Assembly: GCA_964408955.1 (NCBI GenBank)
Contig: CAYPBK010000015.1
Span: 1-46,350 of the forward strand
Direction of reading: 5' to 3'
From: JAAYKT01 sp964408955
GTDB lineage: Bacteria; Bacillota; Clostridia; Lutisporales; Lutisporaceae
DNA length: 46,350 nt
Shown piece after piece: positions 16,122 to 25,295 of the stretch. The stretch's first letter is position 1. The number at the start of each line of letters is the position of its first letter. The notes beneath the pieces are model-generated. The model saw only the letters and a list, made by a program, of their open reading frames with translations. It did no database searches and was not told the DNA's origin. A program made the translations under genes and the position numbers.

Positions 16122-16581
16122 GACTCTCCATCCCCTTTAAAACAGATTCATAACCATTGCCATAGGCTTCAAAGCTAATTATTCTTTCCTCTTCTCCCTG
16201 CCCGGCTGATATTGTTATCCAAAGCTTTTCTTCGGGTAATATATCGGAAACAATATCCGCCCACTCAATAACCGTTACTCCGTCGCCAAAAAAATATTCG
16301 TCGCAACCCAGCTCCAAAAGTTCATCGGAACTTCCAAGTCTATATACATCAAAATGATATAAAGGTATTCTTCCGGTATAGTATTCATTTATTATGGTAA
16401 ACGTCGGACTTGTTATATAGTCGGTAATGTCCAAACCCAAGCCGATGCCTTGGGTAAAAGCAGTTTTACCTGAACCTAAATCCCCCGTTAGACATATAAT
16501 ATCACCGGTCGTTAAATATCTTGCTAAAAGCATACCCAACTTTGTTGTATCTTCAAAGGACTTTGAAACAATTCTAAGCAT
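16102..16581 (-). CDS. tsaE: tRNA threonylcarbamoyladenosine biosynthesis ATPase TsaE
   Basis: A 159-residue P-loop ATPase needed to cycle the TsaB-TsaD complex. Walker A GDLGSGKTAF is at about residue 34. The family signatures SPTFTIINEYY and LYHFDVYRL follow, then IEWAD. The ATG at 16581 is preferred to a TTG four codons upstream because the TTG lies within the ggagg ribosome site. It is translationally coupled to tsaB-rimI. Confidence 0.96.
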   Translation of the reverse strand: MLRIVSKSFEDTTKLGMLLARYLTTGDIICLTGDLGSGKTAFTQGIGLGLDITDYITSPTFTIINEYYTGRIPLYHFDVYRLGSSDELLELGCDEYFFGDGVTVIEWADIVSDILPEEKLWITISAGQGEEERIISFEAYGNGYESVLKGMESLESTRY

Positions 16582-16626
16582 AAATTCCTCCAATTAATCA
16601 ATACGGTTCTAAAAACAATACAAATA

Positions 16627-16654
16627 CCGGAGCAATGTAAATCTATTGCTCCGG
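16627..16654 (-). terminator. Hairpin after ribU (probable terminator)
   Basis: CCGGAGCAAT / ATTGCTCCGG, perfect 10-bp arms (16627-16636, 16645-16654) with an 8-nt loop between the end of ribU and the start of tsaE. The T-tract on the minus strand is interrupted (TATTTGTATTG), so termination strength is uncertain. Confidence 0.6.
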
Positions 16655-16711
16655 GACTTATTATCCGTTAAGAATATTATATTTCATTTTTAAATAAAAG
16701 TATACACATAT

Positions 16712-17287
16712 CTATTTGCTTGTCTTTTCAGCCGTTTCTGAATAAACTTCCATGTGTAAAATAGGCGATAAGCTTTTATAGAGAAGCAATGTAATTCCGG
16801 ATAAAATCACGCCTTTTAACAGATTAAAGGGCAATATAGACGTAATTATCATAGGCAAAAGGCTTAAAGATACAGGTTGATTTGTAAAAGCCGGTATCAA
16901 AACGAAAAAGTTGAAAAAACCCATGGCAACAGACATCAATACAGTAGCTGCGGAAAGACCAATGATTGCCGATCTTCTGCTTTTATTTTTAAAATACGCT
17001 AATGATGCCGTTATAACGAAAACAGAACCTGTGAGAAAATTGCCTAGCTCTCCAATGCCGCCAGTTTGCGAGCGAAGCAAAACATGCAATATATTCTTTA
17101 TTAGCTGAATAGCAACTCCAACCCAGGGTCCAAGGGCCAAAGAGCCTACTATAGCCGGTAAATCTCCTAGGTCTATTTGCAGGAAAGGCGGAAAAAAAGG
17201 TAAAGGGAATTCGAATAGGTAGAGTAAAAATGCAAATGCAGATAAAATACCTATTTTAGTAATCAGTTGAAGCTTTTGATTTCTCAA
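16712..17287 (-). CDS. ribU: Riboflavin ECF transporter substrate-binding subunit RibU
   Basis: A 191-residue membrane protein with about six helices of the ECF S-component type. N-terminal FLLYLFEFPLPFFPPFLQID and DLGDLPAIVGSLALGPWVG match the RibU signature. It captures riboflavin and works with the shared EcfA/A'/T module, not encoded here. The identification is supported strongly by the FMN riboswitch directly upstream. Expression should fall when FMN is plentiful. Confidence 0.95.
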   Translation of the reverse strand: MRNQKLQLITKIGILSAFAFLLYLFEFPLPFFPPFLQIDLGDLPAIVGSLALGPWVGVAIQLIKNILHVLLRSQTGGIGELGNFLTGSVFVITASLAYFKNKSRRSAIIGLSAATVLMSVAMGFFNFFVLIPAFTNQPVSLSLLPMIITSILPFNLLKGVILSGITLLLYKSLSPILHMEVYSETAEKTSK

Positions 17288-17332
17288 TTTTTTGTTACCT
17301 CCTTGAATTTAGCTTTTAATGCATATAAAAAA

Positions 17333-17354
17333 TCCCTGATATTAATCTCAGGGA
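17333..17354 (-). terminator. Riboswitch-controlled terminator before ribU
   Basis: TCCCTGA / TCAGGGA arms (17333-17339, 17348-17354), 8-nt loop, followed on the minus strand by six T's. Its upstream arm GTCCCTGA (17348-17355) is also the exact complement of TCAGGGAC in the 5' strand of the riboswitch (17475-17482). That allows an antiterminator when FMN is absent. Confidence 0.88.
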
Positions 17355-17381
17355 CTTACTAGCTTTTCGCATAAAAATAAA

Positions 17382-17484
17382 CCTTCTCTCATCCAGACTT
17401 TACTGTCGGCTCCGGAATCAAACCGGATCAGCCTTACGGCTCGCGGGCTATACCGCCGGTAGGGAATTGCACCCGTCCCTGAAG
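17382..17484 (-). ncRNA. FMN riboswitch (RFN element)
   Basis: On the minus strand the conserved RFN blocks are all present in order: CTTCAGGGACGGGTGCAATT, CCCTACCGGCGG, AGCCCGCGAGCC, GGTTTGATTCCGGAGCCGAC, AGTCTGGATGAGAGAAGG. It controls ribU by the terminator at 17333-17354. Together with that terminator, copy D of the repeat and the thr promoter it fills the gene-free stretch 17288-17759. Confidence 0.97.
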
Positions 17485-17597
17485 ATTAACAATTATTTAA
17501 TTAACTTAAGTATAAAACATTGTTAAATATTTTGCAACATCTTTATGCGATATTTTTTACCGCCATTCCACTATATTAACGTTCATGCTTATATATA

Positions 17598-17655
17598 TTT
17601 TTTTTAGTAGGCTAATAGTGTTTGATAAAGATTGCATTGTGGAGAGGCTAATTTA
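17598..17655 (-). repeat. Dispersed repeat, right-end fragment D
   Basis: The minus strand carries GCCTCTCCACAATGCAATC and CTTTATCAAACAC, the right terminal part of the element at 4026-4230, in opposite orientation to the other copies. The rest of the element is absent. It ends shortly before the thr operon promoter. Confidence 0.75.
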
Positions 17656-17673
17656 ACAAGGGTTTTTATTATC

Positions 17674-17702
17674 TTGATTATAAAATTAACATATGCTATT
17701 AT
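17674..17702 (+). promoter_or_regulatory. Promoter of the ACT-thrC-thrB operon
   Basis: TTGATT (17674-17679), 17-bp spacer ending in TGC, TATTAT (17697-17702). The roughly 50-nt leader to the start codon shows no T-box or attenuator. Confidence 0.65.
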
Positions 17703-17759
17703 ATGTTCGTGATATTTAGACAGTTGTATATAAATTGCAAACACGAAAGGAGAGAAAAA

Positions 17760-18200
17760 ATGACTACCAATAAAATGCTTATAGTTCAAACGAGTGTATT
17801 GCCGGATGTTTTTGAAAAGGTTATAACAGCAAAAAACTTATTAAAAAGTGGTGATGCGACCACCATACAACAAGCCTGTGCAATTGTATCATTAAGCCGC
17901 AGTACTTTTTATAAATATAAAGATACGGTATTTGATTATACTACTCAGGAAAGAGGACGGATTGTCAATATTTTTATGCTTTTACGCCATGAGCCCGGCG
18001 TATTATCTGATATAATAAATATTATTGCCTCACTAAACGGTAACATCCTTACGATAAATCAAAACATACCCGTACTTGATGTTGCATCATTAACAATGAC
18101 AATTGATACTAAATATATGAATGTTACGCCGGCGCAATTAGTTGACGAGATTGCATCAAATAAAGGCTGTAAAGAAGCCGAAATAATAGCTATGGAATAG
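17760..18200 (+). CDS. ACT domain-containing protein (UPF0735/PheB-like)
   Basis: A 146-residue protein starting at the ATG at 17760, behind aggagag. The N-terminal third has a helix-turn-helix-like stretch (ATTIQQACAIVSLSRSTFYK). The C-terminal part is an ACT domain (NIFMLLRHEPGVLSDIINII, then LTMTIDT). ACT domains bind amino acids, and family members commonly precede threonine or phenylalanine genes. It lies 11 bp ahead of thrC, so a regulatory role with threonine as ligand is reasonable but not shown. Confidence 0.88.
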   Translation: MTTNKMLIVQTSVLPDVFEKVITAKNLLKSGDATTIQQACAIVSLSRSTFYKYKDTVFDYTTQERGRIVNIFMLLRHEPGVLSDIINIIASLNGNILTINQNIPVLDVASLTMTIDTKYMNVTPAQLVDEIASNKGCKEAEIIAME

Positions 18201-18211
18201 GAGAAGTACTT

Positions 18212-19255
18212 ATGTATAACGGTTTAATAGAAAGATATAAAGAATATTTAAAAGATATATATTGTGATAATATTATAAGCTTAAACGAAGGTAATACACC
18301 ATTAATCCAATCAAAAAATTTGAAGGATATCATAGGGAATAATAATTTGTTTTTTAAGTATGAAGGCGTCAATCCTACCGGTTCTTTTAAGGACAGGGGC
18401 ATGACTGCCGCCATTACAAAAGCTGTCAATGATGGGGCGAAAAATGTTATTTGTGCTTCCACAGGCAATACCTCAGCTTCAGCTGCTGCTTATGCGGCAA
18501 GAGCCGGTATCAGATGTATTGTTTTGATACCTGAAGGCAAGGTAGCTTTGGGCAAGCTAGCCCAGGCCGTAGTCTACGGTGCGGATATAATCCAGGTAAA
18601 TGGAAACTTCGATCAATCCCTCAATCTTGTGAGGGATGCCGCTAAAATGTTCCCTGTGACTATAGTCAATTCCATAAACCCTTATAGGCTTGAAGGGCAA
18701 AAAACCGGTGCCTTTGAAATATGTGACGATTTGGGAAAAGCACCGGATTATCAATTTATGCCAGTTGGAAATGCAGGCAATATAAGTGCTTATTGGAAAG
18801 GATACAAGGAATATAAAGCAAATAGTGTGATAGATGAATACCCAAGGATGATGGGTTTTCAAGCAGCGGGTGCAGCGCCTATAGTTGAAAACAGGGTAAT
18901 TGAAAATCCTGAGACTATTGCTACCGCTATCAGAATAGGAAATCCGGCTTCCTGGGATAAAGCAACTGCAGCTATTAAAGAATCCAATGGAATGATAGAC
19001 AAAGTAACAGATGAGGAAATTCTTGAAGCCTATTCGCTATTATCCTCACGAGAAGGCATTTTTGCAGAACCAGCTTCCTGTGCGAGCCTTGCAGGATTGA
19101 TTAAATATTTAAAAAATCATCATCTTTCAGGTAAAACCATAGTATGCATATTAACAGGAAACGGTCTTAAGGATCCGGATACCGCTATGGGGCTTGACTT
19201 GGATATTAAAAAAATAAATGCAGATATAGTTGAATTATCTAAATTTTTTAGTTAA
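18212..19255 (+). CDS. thrC: Threonine synthase
   Basis: A 347-residue PLP enzyme converting O-phosphohomoserine to threonine. The PLP lysine lies in NPTGSFKDRGM (residues about 52-62). The phosphate-binding loop and SASAAAYAARAGI, plus CASTGNTSA, follow. AEPASCASLAG and the C-terminal CILTGNGLKDP are family-typical. The length fits the short bacterial form. Second gene of the operon, followed by thrB after 48 bp. Confidence 0.97.
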   Translation: MYNGLIERYKEYLKDIYCDNIISLNEGNTPLIQSKNLKDIIGNNNLFFKYEGVNPTGSFKDRGMTAAITKAVNDGAKNVICASTGNTSASAAAYAARAGIRCIVLIPEGKVALGKLAQAVVYGADIIQVNGNFDQSLNLVRDAAKMFPVTIVNSINPYRLEGQKTGAFEICDDLGKAPDYQFMPVGNAGNISAYWKGYKEYKANSVIDEYPRMMGFQAAGAAPIVENRVIENPETIATAIRIGNPASWDKATAAIKESNGMIDKVTDEEILEAYSLLSSREGIFAEPASCASLAGLIKYLKNHHLSGKTIVCILTGNGLKDPDTAMGLDLDIKKINADIVELSKFFS

Positions 19256-19303
19256 TAAAATAAAGCGATATCGATTAATAAAAAATGAAGTGGAGCGAAA
19301 CCA

Positions 19304-20164
19304 ATGATTGAAATAGCTGTGAAAGCAACAACCGCAAATTTAGGTCCCGGCTTTGATTGCATGGGACTTGCACTGGATATGGAAAATAAAATTATTATAA
19401 AGGAATCGGACTTTGAATTTCGTGATAAAAAAAACCTTATTTATTTATCGATAAAAAAGATATTTGACTTAGTGAAAAAAGATATTCCTTTTTTTCAAAT
19501 AGATCAGCAAATACAAATTCCTATAAGTCGCGGTTTAGGCAGTAGTGCTGCTTGCATAGCAGCTGGCTGTGTTGCAGGCAATATACTTTCTGATGCAAAT
19601 TTTACAACTGACGAATTGATTAATATTGGTACAAGCATAGAAGGGCATCCTGATAATATTGTTCCTGCATTTTTAGGCGGTTATACAATATCAGGAATGA
19701 ATGGCGAAGAGGTTATATATTTTCGAAAAGATGCATATAACGGATTTAAGTATGGCATTATGATCCCGAATTTTACTTTGTCTACATCCTTATCACGAAA
19801 AGCCCTTCCGGATACAATACCTTTTAGTGATGGTGTGTTTAATGCCAGCCATTCAGCGCTTATGTCAGCAGCAATGATTACGGGCAACGGTGAATTGTTG
19901 AAATTTGCCTGTAAGGACAAGCTGCACCAACCCTATAGAAAGCATCTTATTCCTGGCTTTGATGATATTATTAGCAAAGCAGATTCTTCAGGAGCCCTTG
20001 CTTCCTTCCTTAGCGGAGCAGGTCCAACTATTATGTCAGTATTGGATAACAATAATGAGATATTTGAAAAGGAAATGAATACATATCTCCAAGGCTTACA
20101 AGGAGGTTGGAAAATTATTGTAGCAAAAGCTTGTAATTATGGCGTTCAAGCTAAAATTCTATGA
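19304..20164 (+). CDS. thrB: Homoserine kinase
   Basis: A 286-residue GHMP kinase that phosphorylates homoserine, giving the substrate of the preceding thrC product. The N-terminus reads ATTANLGPGFDCMGLALD. The ATP-binding GHMP motif PISRGLGSSAACIAAG is at about residue 70, and LSGAGPTIMSV is near the C-terminus. The last codons form the left arm of a hairpin that extends beyond the stop. Confidence 0.96.
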   Translation: MIEIAVKATTANLGPGFDCMGLALDMENKIIIKESDFEFRDKKNLIYLSIKKIFDLVKKDIPFFQIDQQIQIPISRGLGSSAACIAAGCVAGNILSDANFTTDELINIGTSIEGHPDNIVPAFLGGYTISGMNGEEVIYFRKDAYNGFKYGIMIPNFTLSTSLSRKALPDTIPFSDGVFNASHSALMSAAMITGNGELLKFACKDKLHQPYRKHLIPGFDDIISKADSSGALASFLSGAGPTIMSVLDNNNEIFEKEMNTYLQGLQGGWKIIVAKACNYGVQAKIL

Positions 20165-20180
20165 TAAGCTTAAACGCCAT
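20139..20180. terminator. Hairpin between convergent thrB and RND operons
   Basis: ATGGCGTT-c-AAGCT pairs with AGCTT-a-AACGCCAT across the thrB stop codon (arms 20139-20152 and 20166-20180). No clean T-run follows on either strand, so it may protect or stop transcripts rather than be a classical terminator. Confidence 0.5.
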
Positions 20181-20237
20181 AAAACGGTGAATAATCAATA
20201 AATTTAAATTATATATTTTTTAAACAATCTTTCTTCA

Positions 20238-23200
20238 TTATAAATCAGCGCTAACCCCTTTAAATCTACTTTTAATACTCATTGATAAGCTGTCCATTAA
20301 GCAGTAGACCACAGGAACTATAAGCAAGGTTAATAATGTAGATGTAGTCAATCCAAATATAACTACAATAGCCATGGGAGCCATGGCTTCCGCTCCTTCC
20401 CCAATTCCAAGGGCAAGGGGAATCATAGCAAGTATAGTTGTAAGGGTAGTCATAAGAATTGGGCGGAGCCTTGTAGGTCCTGCTTTTATTATGGCTTCCT
20501 CTCTATCTAGACCTCTTTCCCTAAGGGTATTTATATAATCTACTAAAACAATAGCATTGTTAACTACTATCCCTGCAAGCATAATGACTCCAATAAAAGC
20601 CGGTACACTTAAAGGATTGCTGGTCAATGCAAGCCCGATTATGGAACCGGAATAAGCTACAGGCACAGAAAACATTATTATAAAAGGATATACTAAGGAC
20701 TCAAATTGTATTGCCATTACCATATAAACTAAAAATATAGCTAATACCAAAGCTAGAGTCAAATCTGCAAAGGCCTCCGCCATCTGCTCATCTTCTCCGG
20801 TAAACTTTATAGTATAGCCCTCTGTCAGATTATAATCATTGACTTTGTTTTTTATATCCTTATTCACATCTCCGGCGCTTCTGCCATAAATATCGGCTAT
20901 TACAGTTACATACCTTTCCTGATTAGCTCTGTTAATACTCACAGGTCCTTGTCGAATATCTATATGAGCTAAATCCATTAAAGGCACCTTGATTCCCAAA
21001 GGAGATAATATAGAAAGAGACTCCAACTGCTCAAAGGTTCTTCTTTTATCTTCAGGGTATTGTACCTTGATATCTATCTCCGTACCGTCTATTTTATAAG
21101 TGGTTGCAACTCTCCCATCTACCGCAGCTCTAATAACAGAAGCAATTTGGGCAGTTGATAAGCCATAGCTTGATACCTTATCCCTATTTATATAAACTTG
21201 TGCTTCAGGTCTTCCCTCTGATATGCTTAATTCAACCTGTCTGGTCCCTTCAGTTTCTATAACAAGTCTTTCCACATCCTTAGATATATCCTCCAGTATT
21301 TCTAGATTAGGGCCGCTTATTTGTACTGATACAGCACCGCCTCCGCTCATTCCTCCAAAGCTGGCAGATAAATCACTTACTTTTATCTCGGCACCAGCAA
21401 TACCCAAAACTCCCTTTCGCACTTCTTCTACTATTTCTGATGTACTCCTTTGCCTTTTGGACAAGGGCTTTAAGGTTACGCTTAAGGTCGCTGAATCACT
21501 ACCAGAACCTGATAGCCCTGATAACATGCCTGAGCCACCTACACTTGTATTCATAATATCCAATTCGGGTATATCAAATAGTAAAGCCTCCAACTTTGTT
21601 ACCACTTCATTTGTTCTTTCAATCAAGCTACCTTTGGGCATTTCTACACTTATACTGAACATACCTTGATCCATTGATGGAAAGAATTCTGAGCCTATAA
21701 AAGGGATTAAAAACAAACTACCTATAAATATACAAGCCACGATAATACCTGTTCTACCTTTATGCTTAAGAACCCATAGAAGAACCTTATGATAAAGCTT
21801 ATCAATGCCGTTTATAATATCATCCCATTTTTCGAAAAGCTTTCTTCCTGATTTTGATTTTACTTCTTCACGGGGTTTCTCTATTTTTAAAAGCTTTGAG
21901 CTAAGCATGGGGACTAAGGTTAAAGCTACCACTAAAGAAGCTAAAAGGGAAAAGGTTATGGTCATTGCCATCTCTTTAAATATTTCTGCCGCCATGCCCT
22001 GGGTGAAAGCAATAGGTAAAAAAACCACTATGGTAGTAACAGTAGACGCAAGAATCGCCCTGCCTACTTCCTCAGTGCCAAATAATGCAGCCTCCTTAAT
22101 GCTATGCCCCTCGCTTCTATATCTATAAATGTTTTCCAAAACCACAATAGCATTATCCACCAGCATCCCCACACCCAATGCCAGCCCGCCTAAGGAAACA
22201 ATGTTTATGGATACCCCTGCAAAATAAACTAATACAAAGGTTGCGATAATAGATATAGGTATGGCAGTTGCAATAATAAGCGTAGTGCGCATGTTTTTTA
22301 GGAAAACAAGTAGAATAAAAATAGCAAGCAACCCGCCGATTATGGCATTATTGGCTACGCTGCTGACGGCTTTTTCTATAAAATCTCCTTGGTCAAATAC
22401 TATATCAATATTTAAATCGGGGTTCTCATTACTTATTCTTTTTAATTCATTTTTGACAGACCTCGTAACATTTAGTGTGTTGGCATTCGTCTGTTTTTGA
22501 AGGCTCAGACTTATGCTGTTCTTACCATTGGTTCTGCTATAGGAGTCTATGGGTTTATTCGTATCCAGTACCTCCGCAATATCACGGATATATAAAACTA
22601 TCCCGTTTGATAATGCAATTGGAATGTTTTTTATCTGTTCAATATCCTTAAACTCACTTGTACTCCTGACTAACAGCTTCTTATCACCATGCTCTATTGC
22701 GCCGCCGGGCAAATTTAAGTTTTCCGATTGTAGAATAGATATAATTTGGTTTAAGGATATTCCATAATTAGCAGCCTTTTCAGGATCAACATTAACTTGT
22801 ATTTCCTCCGTTATACCGCCCGTAATGCTGACGGAGGCGATGCCTGCAAGCCTTTCAAGTCTTGGCTTCACATATTCGTCAGTAAACCTTTTAAGTGCTT
22901 TTTCCTTCTGATTATTAGTGAGGCTTATATTCATTATCGGCATCATATTTGGATCAAGCTTCATTACTAACGGAGCAGTTATATCATCAGGCAAATAGCC
23001 CTTTATTAAATCCACCTTTTCCCGCATCTGCAAAGTAGCAAAATCCATATCAGTGCCGGAATTAAATTCAGCAATGATAATAGAATTCCCTTCGCTGGAA
23101 ATGGATTGTATAGACTTTATATTGTTTACTGTAGCTATGGTATTTTCCATAGGCTTTGTCACTATATTCTCTATTTCCTGAGGGGCAACTCCGGAATAAC

Positions 23201-23348
23201 TAGTTGATACTATTGCAATAGGTAGATTAATATCAGGCATCAAATCCACAGGAATTTTAGATAAGGAAACGCCTCCAAGGACCAAGACTATCAAAACACT
23301 CATTAATACAGCTACCGGTCTTTTTATCGATAATTCGTGTAACTTCAT
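20238..23348 (-). CDS. RND family efflux permease (HAE1/AcrB-like)
   Basis: A 1036-residue pump subunit with the duplicated RND layout: a first helix (RPVAVLMSVLIVLVLGGVSL), a large outer loop, helices 2-6, a second half with the same order, and a C-terminal helical block ending TLLTLLIVPVVYCLMD. Helix 4 shows GMLVDNAIVVLENIYR: the first proton-relay aspartate is kept and the second is Asn, as in SwrC-like Gram-positive members. It exchanges drugs, fatty acids or surfactin-like compounds for protons. It follows its adaptor gene by 10 bp. No outer-membrane TolC is present, as expected for a Gram-positive. Confidence 0.95.
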   Translation of the reverse strand: MKLHELSIKRPVAVLMSVLIVLVLGGVSLSKIPVDLMPDINLPIAIVSTSYSGVAPQEIENIVTKPMENTIATVNNIKSIQSISSEGNSIIIAEFNSGTDMDFATLQMREKVDLIKGYLPDDITAPLVMKLDPNMMPIMNISLTNNQKEKALKRFTDEYVKPRLERLAGIASVSITGGITEEIQVNVDPEKAANYGISLNQIISILQSENLNLPGGAIEHGDKKLLVRSTSEFKDIEQIKNIPIALSNGIVLYIRDIAEVLDTNKPIDSYSRTNGKNSISLSLQKQTNANTLNVTRSVKNELKRISNENPDLNIDIVFDQGDFIEKAVSSVANNAIIGGLLAIFILLVFLKNMRTTLIIATAIPISIIATFVLVYFAGVSINIVSLGGLALGVGMLVDNAIVVLENIYRYRSEGHSIKEAALFGTEEVGRAILASTVTTIVVFLPIAFTQGMAAEIFKEMAMTITFSLLASLVVALTLVPMLSSKLLKIEKPREEVKSKSGRKLFEKWDDIINGIDKLYHKVLLWVLKHKGRTGIIVACIFIGSLFLIPFIGSEFFPSMDQGMFSISVEMPKGSLIERTNEVVTKLEALLFDIPELDIMNTSVGGSGMLSGLSGSGSDSATLSVTLKPLSKRQRSTSEIVEEVRKGVLGIAGAEIKVSDLSASFGGMSGGGAVSVQISGPNLEILEDISKDVERLVIETEGTRQVELSISEGRPEAQVYINRDKVSSYGLSTAQIASVIRAAVDGRVATTYKIDGTEIDIKVQYPEDKRRTFEQLESLSILSPLGIKVPLMDLAHIDIRQGPVSINRANQERYVTVIADIYGRSAGDVNKDIKNKVNDYNLTEGYTIKFTGEDEQMAEAFADLTLALVLAIFLVYMVMAIQFESLVYPFIIMFSVPVAYSGSIIGLALTSNPLSVPAFIGVIMLAGIVVNNAIVLVDYINTLRERGLDREEAIIKAGPTRLRPILMTTLTTILAMIPLALGIGEGAEAMAPMAIVVIFGLTTSTLLTLLIVPVVYCLMDSLSMSIKSRFKGVSADL

Positions 23349-23358
23349 TTTCGCACCT

Positions 23359-24603
23359 CTACTTATTGAAAATAACTATTGTTGAGCCATCTTTTAAGAA
23401 ATCCTGACCTTTTGTAACTATCTCATCTCCAACAGCTATGCCTTCAAGGATTTGGATTTCTTTGTCGTTAAACATACCGGCAACAATTTCAACTCTTTCT
23501 ACTTTTTCCCCACGGGCAACATATATATAGTTTTTATTTTCTTCGTTAATAACAGAAGATAGGGGAATTACTATAGTATTCTCTGCACTATCAGCAATAA
23601 ATTTCACCTCGGCAAACATACCGCCTTTTATGATATCTGGAGGTTCTTCTAATCCTATTTTTACTAAATAGGTTTGCTTTTGTATATCTGCAGAGGGCGC
23701 AATGGCAATAATGGTACCCATCATTACTGTCTGTGATATAGAACTTATATAAACTTTTACTTTATCACCTACTTGAACTTTACCTATTATACTCTCGCTT
23801 GCATCAATATCTATTACGTAAGACGAGTCATCAATAATGACATATGCTACTGTAGCATTGCTTATAAACTCTCCTACTTTTATATTTTTACCGGATATAA
23901 CTCCATCTATAGGAGACTTCACATCCATGCTGTTTAAAGCATTCAGAGCTATATCATAAGCAGCTTTTGATTGCTCTAATTGCATCTCCGCTAATTCAAT
24001 ATTTTCTGAAAAGCTTTTCCCCTCCAACAATTCATAGTTGGCTTTCGTGCTTTCATACTGTTCTTTGATTAGCATGAGTTGAGATTCTGCCCTATCATAG
24101 CTAAACTTTGATTCTGCACCGGCTTCGTATAATATTTTTATAGTTTCATAATTGGACTTTGCATCGTTATAGTTTATTTCCGCTGAAGACAAGGCGGCTT
24201 TTAATTGTATTCGTTGTTGTTCAAATGTACTTCCTGATATCCTTTTTAAATTTATTTCAGCCAGCTCAACTGCTATAGACGCTTGATTTACTTGGAGTAA
24301 AATATCAGTTTTATCCAGTTGAAATAATATCTGTCCTCTCTTTACTCTTTGGCCCAACTCAAAATTTGCATTTATAACTTTACCCGGCTGCTTAGGTGTG
24401 ATCACGATCTCTTGTATGGGCTTTACTCTGCCGCTATAACTTATAGTAGATTCAATATCCCCCATTGTAGCCTTGTTTGTTTCTACTGTTATAGCCTTTT
24501 CTTCAATTTCATTCAGAGCATCTTTTGATGCCTGAGAATTGCATCCTACTACTGATACCATAGCAAAAAATACTAATCCGATTAGAAGTCTGTTCTTTAT
24601 CAT
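23359..24603 (-). CDS. RND efflux periplasmic-type adaptor lipoprotein
   Basis: A 414-residue membrane-fusion protein. An N-terminal lipoprotein signal ends VVGCNSQ (lipobox cysteine near residue 21). The first biotinyl-lipoyl half (VITPKQPGKVINANFELGQR) leads to a long coiled-coil hairpin (about residues 110-215). The second half is MDVKSPIDGVISGKNIKVGE, followed by beta-barrel domains. It links the RND pump to the envelope. It lies between marR and the permease in a single leftward operon. Confidence 0.93.
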   Translation of the reverse strand: MIKNRLLIGLVFFAMVSVVGCNSQASKDALNEIEEKAITVETNKATMGDIESTISYSGRVKPIQEIVITPKQPGKVINANFELGQRVKRGQILFQLDKTDILLQVNQASIAVELAEINLKRISGSTFEQQRIQLKAALSSAEINYNDAKSNYETIKILYEAGAESKFSYDRAESQLMLIKEQYESTKANYELLEGKSFSENIELAEMQLEQSKAAYDIALNALNSMDVKSPIDGVISGKNIKVGEFISNATVAYVIIDDSSYVIDIDASESIIGKVQVGDKVKVYISSISQTVMMGTIIAIAPSADIQKQTYLVKIGLEEPPDIIKGGMFAEVKFIADSAENTIVIPLSSVINEENKNYIYVARGEKVERVEIVAGMFNDKEIQILEGIAVGDEIVTKGQDFLKDGSTIVIFNK

Positions 24604-24655
24604 CTCATCTGTCCTCCGAATCTATTTATAAATTATAATACCTTTAACTATCAAT

Positions 24656-25087
24656 TTAGGAATTCAAAATTTTTGTAATAACTCTTTTTACAACACTATT
24701 AAAATATGACACTTCTTCTTGGTCCATACCTTCTAAATATTGAGCAAAAATTTTTTTTCGATTTAAATCTACTTTTTTTAAAAAATCTTCTCCGCCTTTA
24801 TTCAGCTTTATTATAACCTGACGTCTGTCATTCTCGTTTCGCTTCCTTTCAACAAAGCCAAATTCACATAATCTATCCACCAAGCTCGTTACCGCACCTA
24901 AAGTAACACCAAGATAATTTGCAATATCCGTCACCTTGCATTCATCCGCAGCCCTTATATAATACAACATATATAATTGTGTGCTTGTGATAGGAATTTC
25001 TATACCGCATGTAACTTCAGCAAAAATCTTTTTAGATAATTCATAAGTAATCTTATCCAGTTCCTTTAAGTCACAATCCATTCCCAT
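24656..25087 (-). CDS. MarR family transcriptional regulator
   Basis: A 143-residue winged-helix regulator with ITSTQLYMLYYI, then CKVTDIANYLGVTLGAVTSL and VDRLCEFGFVERKRNENDRR (recognition helix and wing, the DRR being a MarR hallmark). The flanking helices form the dimer interface. It leads the RND pump operon, and its promoter carries a perfect inverted repeat over the -10. Local repression relieved by a pump substrate is likely. Confidence 0.93.
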   Translation of the reverse strand: MGMDCDLKELDKITYELSKKIFAEVTCGIEIPITSTQLYMLYYIRAADECKVTDIANYLGVTLGAVTSLVDRLCEFGFVERKRNENDRRQVIIKLNKGGEDFLKKVDLNRKKIFAQYLEGMDQEEVSYFNSVVKRVITKILNS

Positions 25088-25113
25088 TTATTCACCTTCT
25101 AAATTATTTAATC

Positions 25114-25136
25114 ATTAAACTATTTATCAGTTTAAT
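25114..25136. promoter_or_regulatory. MarR operator candidate
   Basis: ATTAAACT (25114-25121) and AGTTTAAT (25129-25136) form a perfect inverted repeat with a 7-bp spacer. It lies 26 bp upstream of marR, covering its -10 box and the expected start site. Confidence 0.7.
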
Positions 25137-25157
25137 ATAAAGCTTTATATCAGTCAA
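25129..25157 (-). promoter_or_regulatory. Promoter of the marR-RND operon
   Basis: Minus strand TTGACT (25152-25157), 17-bp spacer, TAAACT (25129-25134). The -10 is weak but lies inside the operator palindrome. Confidence 0.55.
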
Positions 25158-25187
25158 TAACAAAAGTAATAGCAACATACAAAGTTA

Positions 25188-25216
25188 TTGATGAATAAAT
25201 GTGTATATGCTATTAT
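25188..25216 (+). promoter_or_regulatory. Promoter of azlCD
   Basis: TTGATG (25188-25193), 17-bp spacer ending in TGC, TATTAT (25211-25216), about 80 bp before azlC. It is very similar to the thr operon promoter at 17674. Confidence 0.6.
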
Positions 25217-25295
25217 AAGCTCATATGTTTGGACAAGTAATTATTATTGCGATTATGAATTTGATGTTTAATCAATCATTAAAGGATGTAATTTT

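Noticed and set aside
17500..17759. T-box leader for the threonine genes
   Set aside because: No T-box sequence (TGGNACCGCG-like) or terminator is present between the promoter and the first gene.
21223..22500. Several rightward frames within the RND permease
   Set aside because: Serine/proline-rich antisense shadows of a clear 1036-residue pump gene.
20238..24603. Gram-negative origin suggested by an RND pump with adaptor
   Set aside because: Gram-positive SwrC-like pumps have the same pair; the adaptor is a lipoprotein, there is no TolC, and LtaS, Rex and riboswitch features point to Clostridia.
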